DNA of 64,000 nt from SBAX01 sp964646605. Its GTDB lineage: Bacteria; Planctomycetota; Phycisphaerae; UBA1845. Positions 1-7,568 of the stretch are shown one piece after another; position 1 is the stretch's first letter; every line of letters begins with the position of its first letter. The stretch lies in the NCBI GenBank assembly GCA_964646605.1, contig CAZYEX010000099.1, positions 1-64,000 of the forward strand, in the 5' to 3' direction. Position numbers and translations under genes: made by a program. The notes beneath the pieces were generated by a model. That model was not told the origin of the DNA. It searched no databases and worked only from the letters and a program-made list of their open reading frames with translations.

Positions 1-75
1 CCGCTGCCAGAAGCAGGTCCATCGAATCGGCCAGCGAACTCCGTGTCACGCCGCTGACATACCGCGCTTCGAACG

Positions 76-1060
76 ATGGCGCAAATCCCCTATTTTAACA
101 TTCTCGATGGCCGAGAATTGCAGACGGCTGAAGAGTTACCAGAACTCCATGTTTATTCGCGGCTTCCAGATTAAGACGACCTCAGGCAAGGCCGGGGTGC
201 CTGACGGTTTTGCCTTCGACTTCGTTGGACGTGCATAGTACCTGATTGAGAATGAGCTCCTCCAACACCAGGTTTGGCCTCATATCGCCGAACAAATCAC
301 GCGCTTTGTGGTCGCACTCAAGAATCCGGAGACCATTCGCCAAATCCGTGACCGGTTGTTCAACGATATTGTCCAGGGGAATTGCACTCAGCGAGTTGCT
401 TCGGAGCTAGGCACGTCGGGCGAGAGATTGCACCAACAGGTTGAATTGTTCATCGAGGGCATCGATCCAACGATCGTGATATTCATTGATCGCTCGAATA
501 AGGATTTGGAGGACATGGCGCGGGCACTTAATTTGCCCACCAAGATTTTCCGCGTGCAAAAATTTATTGTGAATGGTCGGGCCGAGTACTACTCTCCGGA
601 CCAGCGTGCTCCAGTTATCACCACGCAACCAGACGGCGATCAGAATGTCCGCGAATCTGACTTTGACGTTGTTGAACTTCTTGGCGGGGGCGAACTTGAG
701 GCTTCGGTACGACGCTTCAAGGTTTATCGCCTTAAGGGCGGAGCATCCATCCACATTAAGAAATCGCGATCATATCCGCCCGACGAACACTATTGGTACG
801 GAGTCAATGTATCCGCGTTAGAGAATCTTGACCAATATAATGTCTCGCACGTCGTTTTTGTTTTGGGTGATGAAGGGGTTGTGAAGGTCCCAACTGCAAC
901 ATTGCGAGGTTTTATTCAGCACACGGGGGTGTCACGCAATGAAGATGGAAGTGTGCGCCATTATCACGTTCAGATTTCCAGTCCGCCGGACCCTGAGATG
1001 TATTGGTCCCAGGACGTTCCTCGCTTTCCCTTGAAGGACCACTATGTCCCATTCGACTAA
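76..1060 (+). pseudogene. Broken nuclease-like gene (frameshift plus in-frame TAG)
   Basis: An ATG at 76 opens a reading frame (MAQIPYFNILDGRELQTAEE...) that stops at 172. The next frame carries the apparent continuation from about 149 (GFQIKTTSGKAGVPDGFAFD), hits a TAG at 236-238, then continues in the same frame (YLIENELLQHQVWPHIAEQ) to 1060. The longest open piece is 308-1060 (250 residues, GTG start), but its N-terminal residues sit inside this longer coding signal. PDGFAFD followed by YLIENEL resembles the PD...(D/E)xE core of PD-(D/E)xK nucleases, and the TAG falls between those two parts. The remainder (about 250 residues) belongs to no family I recognise. It is either a real pseudogene or carries two sequencing errors. 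The nuclease assignment is inference from a short motif. Confidence 0.5.
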
Positions 1061-1236
1061 TGGAACCACCGCTGATTTGAAACCATAATCACGTGGCGAT
1101 TCAGCGCAGGCTCGAACAGTACATTGGCCCCCAATACCAACGCAGCCGTGTAACGATACGAGGCCGCACGCTCGACGAACCGGGGGTCATGCTCCGCGAT
1201 GCGATCCCCGCTCTGTGGGGGCAGACGAATATCCAT
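1057..1236 (-). CDS. Possible 59-residue ORF, unknown function
   Basis: A minus-strand ORF (MDIRLPPQSGDRIAEHDPRF...) fills most of the gap between the broken nuclease-like gene and gspE, and its frame stays open upstream of the ATG. Its stop overlaps the stop of the plus-strand gene. No clear Shine-Dalgarno site and no family is recognised. It may be a relic of a longer gene or chance; the rest of 1061-1340 shows nothing else. Confidence 0.15.
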   Translation of the reverse strand: MDIRLPPQSGDRIAEHDPRFVERAASYRYTAALVLGANVLFEPALNRHVIMVSNQRWFH

Positions 1237-1340
1237 CTCGAGCTGATCTTGGCGGCTTAGGCCGGGCGTCCTGAAGTGACTCGGACTTCACAATCGGCAA
1301 TGGATCGCGTTGCTCGACCAACACCGCTCGATGCCGCTCC

Positions 1341-1386
1341 CGGTTCTGGTCCGTCAAAACCCGTCGCTCGCGCTCCGGGCTCTGAT
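1341..1386. repeat. Dispersed intergenic repeat, copy 1
   Basis: The block runs CGGTTCTGGTCCGTCAAAAC and continues through CGCTCGCGCTC to GGGCTCTGATG. A second copy with the same order of blocks is at 31368-31409 (CGGTTCTGATTGACCGGTCG...GCGGCTCTGAT). Both lie outside genes, next to minus-strand gene ends. On the reverse strand the second copy reads as the spurious peptide SRERKRPVNQNR. Confidence 0.5.
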
Positions 1387-1418
1387 GATCCTCCCGCTCG
1401 CGCTCGCGGGCGGATCAT
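1385..1418 (-). terminator. Hairpin at the 3' end of gspE
   Basis: ATGATCC at 1385-1391 pairs with GGATCAT at 1412-1418, and the inner CCCGC pairs with GCGGG, leaving a short GC-rich loop. It overlaps the last codon of the gspE gene. There is no U-run on the minus strand, so it is a candidate 3'-end structure rather than a proven intrinsic terminator. Confidence 0.4.
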
Positions 1419-3193
1419 ACGACCGCGGAGACATCGGTCTTTGTCACGCGGACGATTTCTTCGACGGTGGTCATGCCGTTTTGGACCTTGTTCCAGCCGT
1501 CGTCGCGCATGGGTTTGAGGCCTTTTTGGCGGGCGACGACGAGGATGTCGGAGGCCGACTTGCGGTGGACGATCATCTCCCGCATTTCATCGTCGATTAG
1601 CAGCAGCTCGAAAATCCCGAGACGCCCGCGGTAGCCGCTGTGGCGGCAGTCGCGGCAGCCCGTCCCGCGATAGAACTTCTGCCCCTTTTCCACCTTGAAG
1701 TCGGCGGGCAGATCACCCTTGTCGGGGGTGTACTCCTGACGGCACTCCTTACAGATGCGTCGCACGAGACGTTGAGCCAATACGCCGCCGACGGCGCTGG
1801 AAACGAGAAACGGCTCCACGCCCATGTCGAGCAATCGCGTGGTCGCGGTGACGGCGTCGTTGGTGTGCAAGGTGCTGAAGACCAGGTGGCCGGTCAGGGA
1901 GGCATTGATGGCCACCTCCGCCGTCTCCAGATCGCGGATTTCGCCCACCAGGATCACGTCCGGATCATGCCGAAGGAACGACCGCAGGCCGGAGGCGAAG
2001 GTCAATCCAATGTGCGGTTTGACCTGCACCTGCTGGATGCCGTCGAGGTAATACTCGATGGGGTCCTCGATAGTCAAAATCTTGATCGCGTCGCTGCGAA
2101 TCGTGTTCAGCGCCGCGTAGAGGGTGGTGGTCTTGCCCGATCCCGTCGGGCCGGTGACCAGGATGATCCCGTACGGCTGGGAGATGAGAAACTGCACGCC
2201 CTTGAGCGGCTCATCCACCAACCCCAATTGGTCCAGCGACAAAAGCACCGACTGCTTATCGAGGATACGCATGACCACCGCCCCGCCGTAGGCGGTGGGG
2301 ATGATGCTCACCCGCAGGTCGATGTCGCGGTTCTGAGCCTTGATCTTGAAACCCCCGTCCTGCGGCAGTCGCTTTTCGGCGATGTTGAGGTTGGAAAGAA
2401 TCTTGATGCGGCTGACGATGGCGGCGTGGAAGCGGCGGATTTCCGGCGGAACGTTGGTGGTGTGCAGCACGCCGTCGATGCGATAGCGGATTTTGAGGTC
2501 GTTCTCGTAGGGCTCGATGTGTACGTCGCTGGCTCGATCGCGTATGGCTTCGAGGAGGATTTCGTTGACCAGCTTGACGACGGTGGCTTCCTGGGCCTGC
2601 TCGATGAGATCGGCGTTGTCGGCGTCGACCGGGCTGATCACCTCGACATCGGATTCCCCGAGCATGGCCTCCACCGTCTCGCCGCCCACGCCGAAGTGCT
2701 CTTTGATGACGCGCGAAATTTCTTCGCTGGTGGCGAGGACGGTTTCGATCTTCGCCCCCATGAGCATGCGCAGCTCATCGAACGCATAGAGGTTGAAGGG
2801 GTTGCTGGTGGCTACGCGGATCACGCCGTCGTGACGGTCGATGGGCACCACGCGATCACGATGCACGACCTTGGACGGCGTCTGCTTGAGTAATTCCACA
2901 TCCATCCGCAATCCGCTGAGGTCAATGAGGGGGATGGAAAGCTGTTCACTGTAGATGGCCAGGTAGTCGCGTTCGTGGACGAACCCCAGGCGAACCAGGC
3001 AGTGTTCGATGCGTTCCGACGGTTTTCGCGCGGCCTTGGCCTGTTTGAGCTGTGCGGCGGTGATGACCTTCCGTTGTTGCAGAAGGTCGCCGAGGGTTAC
3101 CTGTTCGTCTCGGGACAACGGACGCAAACTCCCCTTTGGACCTCGGCGTTTCCTGCCCGGAAACGCGGGCGCGGATCCCCCGCGCATTCTCAA
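1415..3193 (-). CDS. gspE: GspE/PulE/PilB-family secretion ATPase
   Basis: Cytoplasmic hexameric ATPase that powers type II secretion or type IV pilus assembly. An N-terminal T2SSE_N-like domain (about residues 30-160) leads into the catalytic domain: Walker A GPTGSGKT at residues 348-355, Walker B-type VILVGEIRD at 413-421, an HLVFSTLHTNDA stretch at about 436-447, and a C-terminal zinc module with CKEC (481-484) and CRDC (513-516). Length is normal for the family. No other pilus or secretion gene lies nearby, so type II secretion and type IV pilus roles cannot be separated. The N-terminus is uncertain: the listed start lacks a good ribosome site, and a TTG near residue 22 follows an AAGGGGAG sequence. 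Confidence 0.93.
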   Translation of the reverse strand: MRMRGGSAPAFPGRKRRGPKGSLRPLSRDEQVTLGDLLQQRKVITAAQLKQAKAARKPSERIEHCLVRLGFVHERDYLAIYSEQLSIPLIDLSGLRMDVELLKQTPSKVVHRDRVVPIDRHDGVIRVATSNPFNLYAFDELRMLMGAKIETVLATSEEISRVIKEHFGVGGETVEAMLGESDVEVISPVDADNADLIEQAQEATVVKLVNEILLEAIRDRASDVHIEPYENDLKIRYRIDGVLHTTNVPPEIRRFHAAIVSRIKILSNLNIAEKRLPQDGGFKIKAQNRDIDLRVSIIPTAYGGAVVMRILDKQSVLLSLDQLGLVDEPLKGVQFLISQPYGIILVTGPTGSGKTTTLYAALNTIRSDAIKILTIEDPIEYYLDGIQQVQVKPHIGLTFASGLRSFLRHDPDVILVGEIRDLETAEVAINASLTGHLVFSTLHTNDAVTATTRLLDMGVEPFLVSSAVGGVLAQRLVRRICKECRQEYTPDKGDLPADFKVEKGQKFYRGTGCRDCRHSGYRGRLGIFELLLIDDEMREMIVHRKSASDILVVARQKGLKPMRDDGWNKVQNGMTTVEEIVRVTKTDVSAVV

Positions 3194-3356
3194 CCGATCT
3201 TATACACCTTCTCGGTTGCGCGGATTCAACTCGCCAGAGGAATCATAATCTATTGTCCAATAATGGTTTGCGGACTGCTGCGCGACGTGGCGGCGTGCCA
3301 TTGTGGTCCCCTATCGCGCGGACTACTGTGGTCCGAGGCGTGCCAGGGAAACAAAC

Positions 3357-4781
3357 TTGGACCTTGAGAGACGATACCGAAGCTGCCGTGAGGAACTCAC
3401 CGCCCTTGGGCAAGGCCACGTCTTTCAATGGTGGACGGAGCTGACCCCGGCCAGCCAGGATCGCCTCCTGCACGATGTCGAAAACCTCGATTGGTCAGTT
3501 CTGGAACCACTAATTGCGACGCACGTGAAGGCCAGGCCGGCTGCGGGTGAGGCGTCCGGAATCGAGCCTGCACGCGTCTATCCACTCGTTTCGACGCCGG
3601 ACCAAGGTGAGCTGTACGACGAGGCTCATCGCTTGGGACGGGAGCGCTTGTCGCAGGGGAAGGTGGCGGCGTTTACCGTCGCGGGCGGGCAGGGGACGCG
3701 CCTGGGCGTGAGCGGACCCAAGGGCGCCGTTGTTGTAACCCCGGTAGGCGGACGGAGCCTGTTTCAACTCTTCGCCGAGACGGTTTTGGCCGCAAGTCGT
3801 CGCTACGCCGTAACCATCCCGTGGTACGTGATGACCAGTCCCGCCAATCACGACGAGACCACCCAGTTCTTCGATCGCCACCGCCACTTCGGGTTGCGGC
3901 GCGAGGACGTCATGTTCTTCTCGCAAGGGATGCTTCCAGCCTTCGACTTCGCGGGGCGCTTGCTGATGGAGGACAGAGATCGCTTGGCGCTCGCCCCCGA
4001 TGGACATGGGGGCGCGTTAAAGGCCCTGCTCGGCAGCGGCGCGTTAAAGGATCTCACGGCGCGCGGCGTCGAGATCCTCTCCTATTTCCAGATCGACAAT
4101 CCGCTGGTCAAACCCTTCGATCCGCTTTTCATCGGGCTACATGCCCGGACCGGATCGGAGATGTCCACCAAAGTCGCGCGAAAGGCGGAGGACCTGGAGC
4201 GGGTGGGCAACGTGTGCCTCCGCGGCGGTCGCCTGAGCGTCGTCGAATACACGGAATTCCCGGAGAGCCTCGCCCGGGCGAAAAACGCGGATGGAAGCCG
4301 TCGATTTGACGCGGGCAACCTGGCGATTCACCTCATCGACACGGCGTTCATCCGTCGAGTGACTGCCGAGCCGCTCCGGCTGACCTATCGTCGGGCAGAC
4401 AAGACGATCCCGTTCGTGGACGAGACCGGCCGGAGAGTGGAGCCCAAAGCCCCCAATGCCGTCAAACTCGAAACGTTCATCTTCGACGTCCTGCCCTTGG
4501 CCGAGAATCCGCTGGTTCTGGAGGTCGATCGGTCCGAGGAGTTCTCACCGGTCAAGAACATGACGGGGCCGGACTCTCTGGAAACGGCGAAGCGCGATCA
4601 AGTTCATCGCACCGTCCGCTGGTTGGAGGCCGCCGGCGTCGCCGTCCCTCGAAGACCGGACGGCGAGCCGGATGTCACTATGGCCATCTCACCATTGTTA
4701 GCCCTCGACCGCGCCGATCTCAAGGAACGCGCTGGGCGGTTCTCGGCCCTACGTCGCGGGGACGAGATCTACCTCGAGTAG
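3357..4781 (+). CDS. UDPGP-family uridylyltransferase (UDP-GlcNAc / UDP-sugar pyrophosphorylase)
   Basis: Cytoplasmic enzyme that joins UTP and a sugar-1-phosphate to give a UDP-sugar, feeding envelope and exopolysaccharide synthesis. The nucleotide-binding signature GGQGTRLGVSGPKGAV, the IDNPLVKPFDP substrate loop and the VKNMTGPDSLETA segment near the C-terminus match the UAP1-like branch (UDP-N-acetylglucosamine pyrophosphorylase type) better than GalU. I chose TTG at 3357 because AGGGAA precedes it by five bases and homologues begin about here. An in-frame GTG at 3303 would add 18 residues. It is convergent with the Cys-rich gene, whose stop is 13 bp away. Sugar specificity cannot be read from the sequence alone. 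Confidence 0.88.
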   Translation: MDLERRYRSCREELTALGQGHVFQWWTELTPASQDRLLHDVENLDWSVLEPLIATHVKARPAAGEASGIEPARVYPLVSTPDQGELYDEAHRLGRERLSQGKVAAFTVAGGQGTRLGVSGPKGAVVVTPVGGRSLFQLFAETVLAASRRYAVTIPWYVMTSPANHDETTQFFDRHRHFGLRREDVMFFSQGMLPAFDFAGRLLMEDRDRLALAPDGHGGALKALLGSGALKDLTARGVEILSYFQIDNPLVKPFDPLFIGLHARTGSEMSTKVARKAEDLERVGNVCLRGGRLSVVEYTEFPESLARAKNADGSRRFDAGNLAIHLIDTAFIRRVTAEPLRLTYRRADKTIPFVDETGRRVEPKAPNAVKLETFIFDVLPLAENPLVLEVDRSEEFSPVKNMTGPDSLETAKRDQVHRTVRWLEAAGVAVPRRPDGEPDVTMAISPLLALDRADLKERAGRFSALRRGDEIYLE

Positions 4782-4794
4782 CGCCGGCGCAGAA

Positions 4795-7305
4795 CTACGG
4801 CGGCGTACACCGTCCACAGGCGTCGCGGCAGAAGCCGCCCGCCGGGCAGACGCCCGCCGGCGGACAGAAGCCGCCCGCGACCACGCAGGGATTCACGCCC
4901 GGGGGAACCGCCGGATCACACGGTAGACCGTCCAAGCCTCCGGCCACGCAATAGTTACAGTTTTTGGTCGTCAAGCAGGGTAGTCCGACATTGGGTCCGC
5001 CCAGGCAGGTCTTGACGCATTGCCCGCCCGCACAAGCCCCTGGACCCGCGCATGGTACAACATCGCACACCACGGGCGACGGGCAAGGGCAAGGTCCGCC
5101 GAACGGATAGGCAAGGCCCAGGAACGCGTTCACCACGGTAACGATGTCCAAGGCGCTGACATCCGTGTTGGGATCGGGCGATGTTGGCTGCACCTGGGCC
5201 TGGACCTTGGAAATGGCTCCGGGGAGGTTCTTGAATTTGGTGACTAGGTTCACGACATCCAGGGCGTCGGGTTGGACGGTCACACCCGGCGGCGTAAACG
5301 GCGCGGCGACGTCACCGAACCGCGAGGTTGTCATGATCAAGGGTATGGAAACCGCCGCACAGACATCCTCAAATCCGATGCACACCGCGGATACATTCTG
5401 TATCGTGTAGGTCGAACTCGGCGTAACTTCCGCACCCGTGACGTTGATGAGTGGTTCGACGGTCCAGTCGCGGTACTCGGGCGTACACTGGAGTCTCGCG
5501 CCGCGATAGCCGCCCGCCGCGGGGGAGTCCTGGCTTTCCAGGAAGGTCTGCGGCGGTCCCACCCAGCGAACGCATCCCGCGGGATCCGCGCATGTCGCGC
5601 CGGCCTCGAACGCGGAAAAGTCCGGCGGCGGAAACAACGGCGCGTTAGGCGGAACAGGCTCCTGGAGCTCGAGCATCGAAACGCGCAGGGCCGTGAAGGG
5701 CGGCGGACCGGCGACTGCCGCAGGAAGGACGGAGAATGACAAATGCCGGTTCTTGGCGATACCGGTGGGATCGGCTGCAAGCGCGGGGGTGCAAACCCCT
5801 GGCGTACAGAGAACCGCCAGCGGGAAGTAATACGGCGGGGCGAGAAAGACCCCTCCCAGGGACTCACACTCCAGGATATTCACGCCGTCCACGCAGGCCC
5901 CGTCGATGCAGCACGCCGCCGTCGGACAGGCCTCGATCGTGATGTGCATCTGGTAGTCGCCGACGGGGAGGCTGCCATCGAATAGGGTGAAGACGGGATG
6001 ATAATAGGTTCCCGCCGTAAGCGGGCCGAAGCTGTGCCACGGGTTCCCCTCGGGACAATAGGGTTCTCCGAACGCTTCCGCCGGTTCGTCCATGTGGTTG
6101 GGGTTGGCGGCGGGGAAAATGGGATCGGCGCAGGGACATTCCGGGTAGAGCACCGCATCGGCAAGACCTCGGACCGGCATGTTGCAGCAAAAGTCGATCC
6201 GAACGAACGCACAACCGTCCGTGGCGAAGGACTCCCACCAACCGGGATTCGGACTTCCCGGCGGGAAACAGGCGTCGGGGCGATCGACCGTGCTGGAGGC
6301 GTCGAGGTTGGTGCCGCTGATGATGACGACTTTCGGCGGCTCGCCGGGCATGGGCACGGTGATGACATGCACGAACGCGTCCTCGCAATCATCCGCGCCG
6401 GAGTTGCGAAACACACACTCCCCGTCGCAAATGGAGTCCGGGCAGTCGGCATCGACGGTGCAGGCAGCACCGGCAAACAAGCCCGCGGCACAGAAGGCGC
6501 AGTCGCTATCGTCGATGCATGGCGCGAGGTTGAAAATCCCGCCCATGCAGCTCATGCTCGAAGGCTGGTCGCAACACGATTGCTCGGCCTCGTCATATCC
6601 GCGGTCCACGTCGCACGTCGTCCCGAACCCTTGGAAGTCGTCGGACGCCGTGAGGCAATCCATAAGGTTGCCATCGGCGCAAGCGCCAGACATCGGGTCG
6701 CAGCAGGCGCCCTGGAAGCATCCCGCCAGGCTTTGACAGAAGGCCGGATCGCACACGCCAGGCACATCACAATCCCCGTCCACGGCGCACGGACTGCCGA
6801 CCGCGCCCGCCACACATGTGACACCCACGCAAACGCCGACGAGATCGCAATCCGCGTCCGCTCCGCACAGTTCGCCCACGGTGCCCACCGTGCAGACCGT
6901 CCCTGGGCAAAGCGCATCGGTCGGATCGCAACTGGTTCCTCCCGGGCAGTCGGGATCGCTGTCGCATGGCGCGCCGCCGACCGTACAGGTTCGGCAGGGG
7001 AATCCCGTCAACGGGCCGCCGAAGCAGGAGGCGCATTGCGATCCGACGCCTTGGAACGTGTTCCCCTCCGCCGCGCAGACCGCGGGCAAGTAATCATCTT
7101 TGCACTCGCCGGTCATGATTTCGCAGCAGGCCCCGGGACCGCCGGCCCGCACGGCTGGAGTATGTGCCGCGAGAATCAGAACGGAAACGACAGAAGCGAG
7201 TCGAGGACGTTGGTTTCCCCTCGTGACTCGCAGAGAAAGGTTAGAGAACCAGCCCGCGAACGTACAACCGTTGCGCCGAGCGCAACCCGAGTGTGAAGTA
7301 AACAT
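4795..7305 (-). CDS. Large secreted Cys-rich protein with dockerin-like C-terminal module
   Basis: Predicted secreted or surface protein of 836 residues. ATG at 7305 is chosen because GGAG lies six bases upstream; a hydrophobic signal segment (LASVVSVLILAAHTPAVRA) follows. The body is built of Cys-rich repeats of the pattern ACC...G.C...C...GNxFQGxGxxC (GACCEIMTGEC, GACCDPMSGACADG, AACCIDGACVDG). The C-terminal 230 residues carry paired DVxxVVxKFK / DVxAxDIVxVVxAF segments, a dockerin-like arrangement, then a Cys-rich tail ending CGRCTPP. The same module ends the frameshifted protein at 31437-33709. No enzymatic domain is visible. Such proteins are typical of planctomycete secretomes; function unknown. 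Confidence 0.85.
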   Translation of the reverse strand: MFTSHSGCARRNGCTFAGWFSNLSLRVTRGNQRPRLASVVSVLILAAHTPAVRAGGPGACCEIMTGECKDDYLPAVCAAEGNTFQGVGSQCASCFGGPLTGFPCRTCTVGGAPCDSDPDCPGGTSCDPTDALCPGTVCTVGTVGELCGADADCDLVGVCVGVTCVAGAVGSPCAVDGDCDVPGVCDPAFCQSLAGCFQGACCDPMSGACADGNLMDCLTASDDFQGFGTTCDVDRGYDEAEQSCCDQPSSMSCMGGIFNLAPCIDDSDCAFCAAGLFAGAACTVDADCPDSICDGECVFRNSGADDCEDAFVHVITVPMPGEPPKVVIISGTNLDASSTVDRPDACFPPGSPNPGWWESFATDGCAFVRIDFCCNMPVRGLADAVLYPECPCADPIFPAANPNHMDEPAEAFGEPYCPEGNPWHSFGPLTAGTYYHPVFTLFDGSLPVGDYQMHITIEACPTAACCIDGACVDGVNILECESLGGVFLAPPYYFPLAVLCTPGVCTPALAADPTGIAKNRHLSFSVLPAAVAGPPPFTALRVSMLELQEPVPPNAPLFPPPDFSAFEAGATCADPAGCVRWVGPPQTFLESQDSPAAGGYRGARLQCTPEYRDWTVEPLINVTGAEVTPSSTYTIQNVSAVCIGFEDVCAAVSIPLIMTTSRFGDVAAPFTPPGVTVQPDALDVVNLVTKFKNLPGAISKVQAQVQPTSPDPNTDVSALDIVTVVNAFLGLAYPFGGPCPCPSPVVCDVVPCAGPGACAGGQCVKTCLGGPNVGLPCLTTKNCNYCVAGGLDGLPCDPAVPPGVNPCVVAGGFCPPAGVCPAGGFCRDACGRCTPP

Positions 7306-7504
7306 GGCATTCTCCGCAGCCCCCTGTCGGACCAGGAGATTCGCCCCAACGACCACCGCCGGGGACGCCAAGGAGAAAGCGGAAAAGCGACCGATCGCTA
7401 ACGACGGGGTTTGAAAACCGGAAGTCGCGGGGGCGCTCAGGACTCAAGTCGAGCGCGGAACACCGACGTGCGACGAACGGATGGTCGCCACCGGTCCTCG
7501 CCCG

Positions 7505-7531
7505 GGTCCCGGTCCAGGGACGACCGGGACC
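7505..7531 (-). terminator. 10-bp perfect hairpin downstream of clpC
   Basis: GGTCCCGGTC (7505-7514) and GACCGGGACC (7522-7531) form a perfect 10-bp stem with a 7-base loop, 38 bp past the clpC stop. No U-run follows, so it may slow polymerase or protect the mRNA 3' end rather than act as a classical intrinsic terminator. The rest of 7306-7568 shows no gene. Confidence 0.5.
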
Positions 7532-7568
7532 TCCCAAACCCACCGCGTGGACGCAGCGGCTCGAGTGC

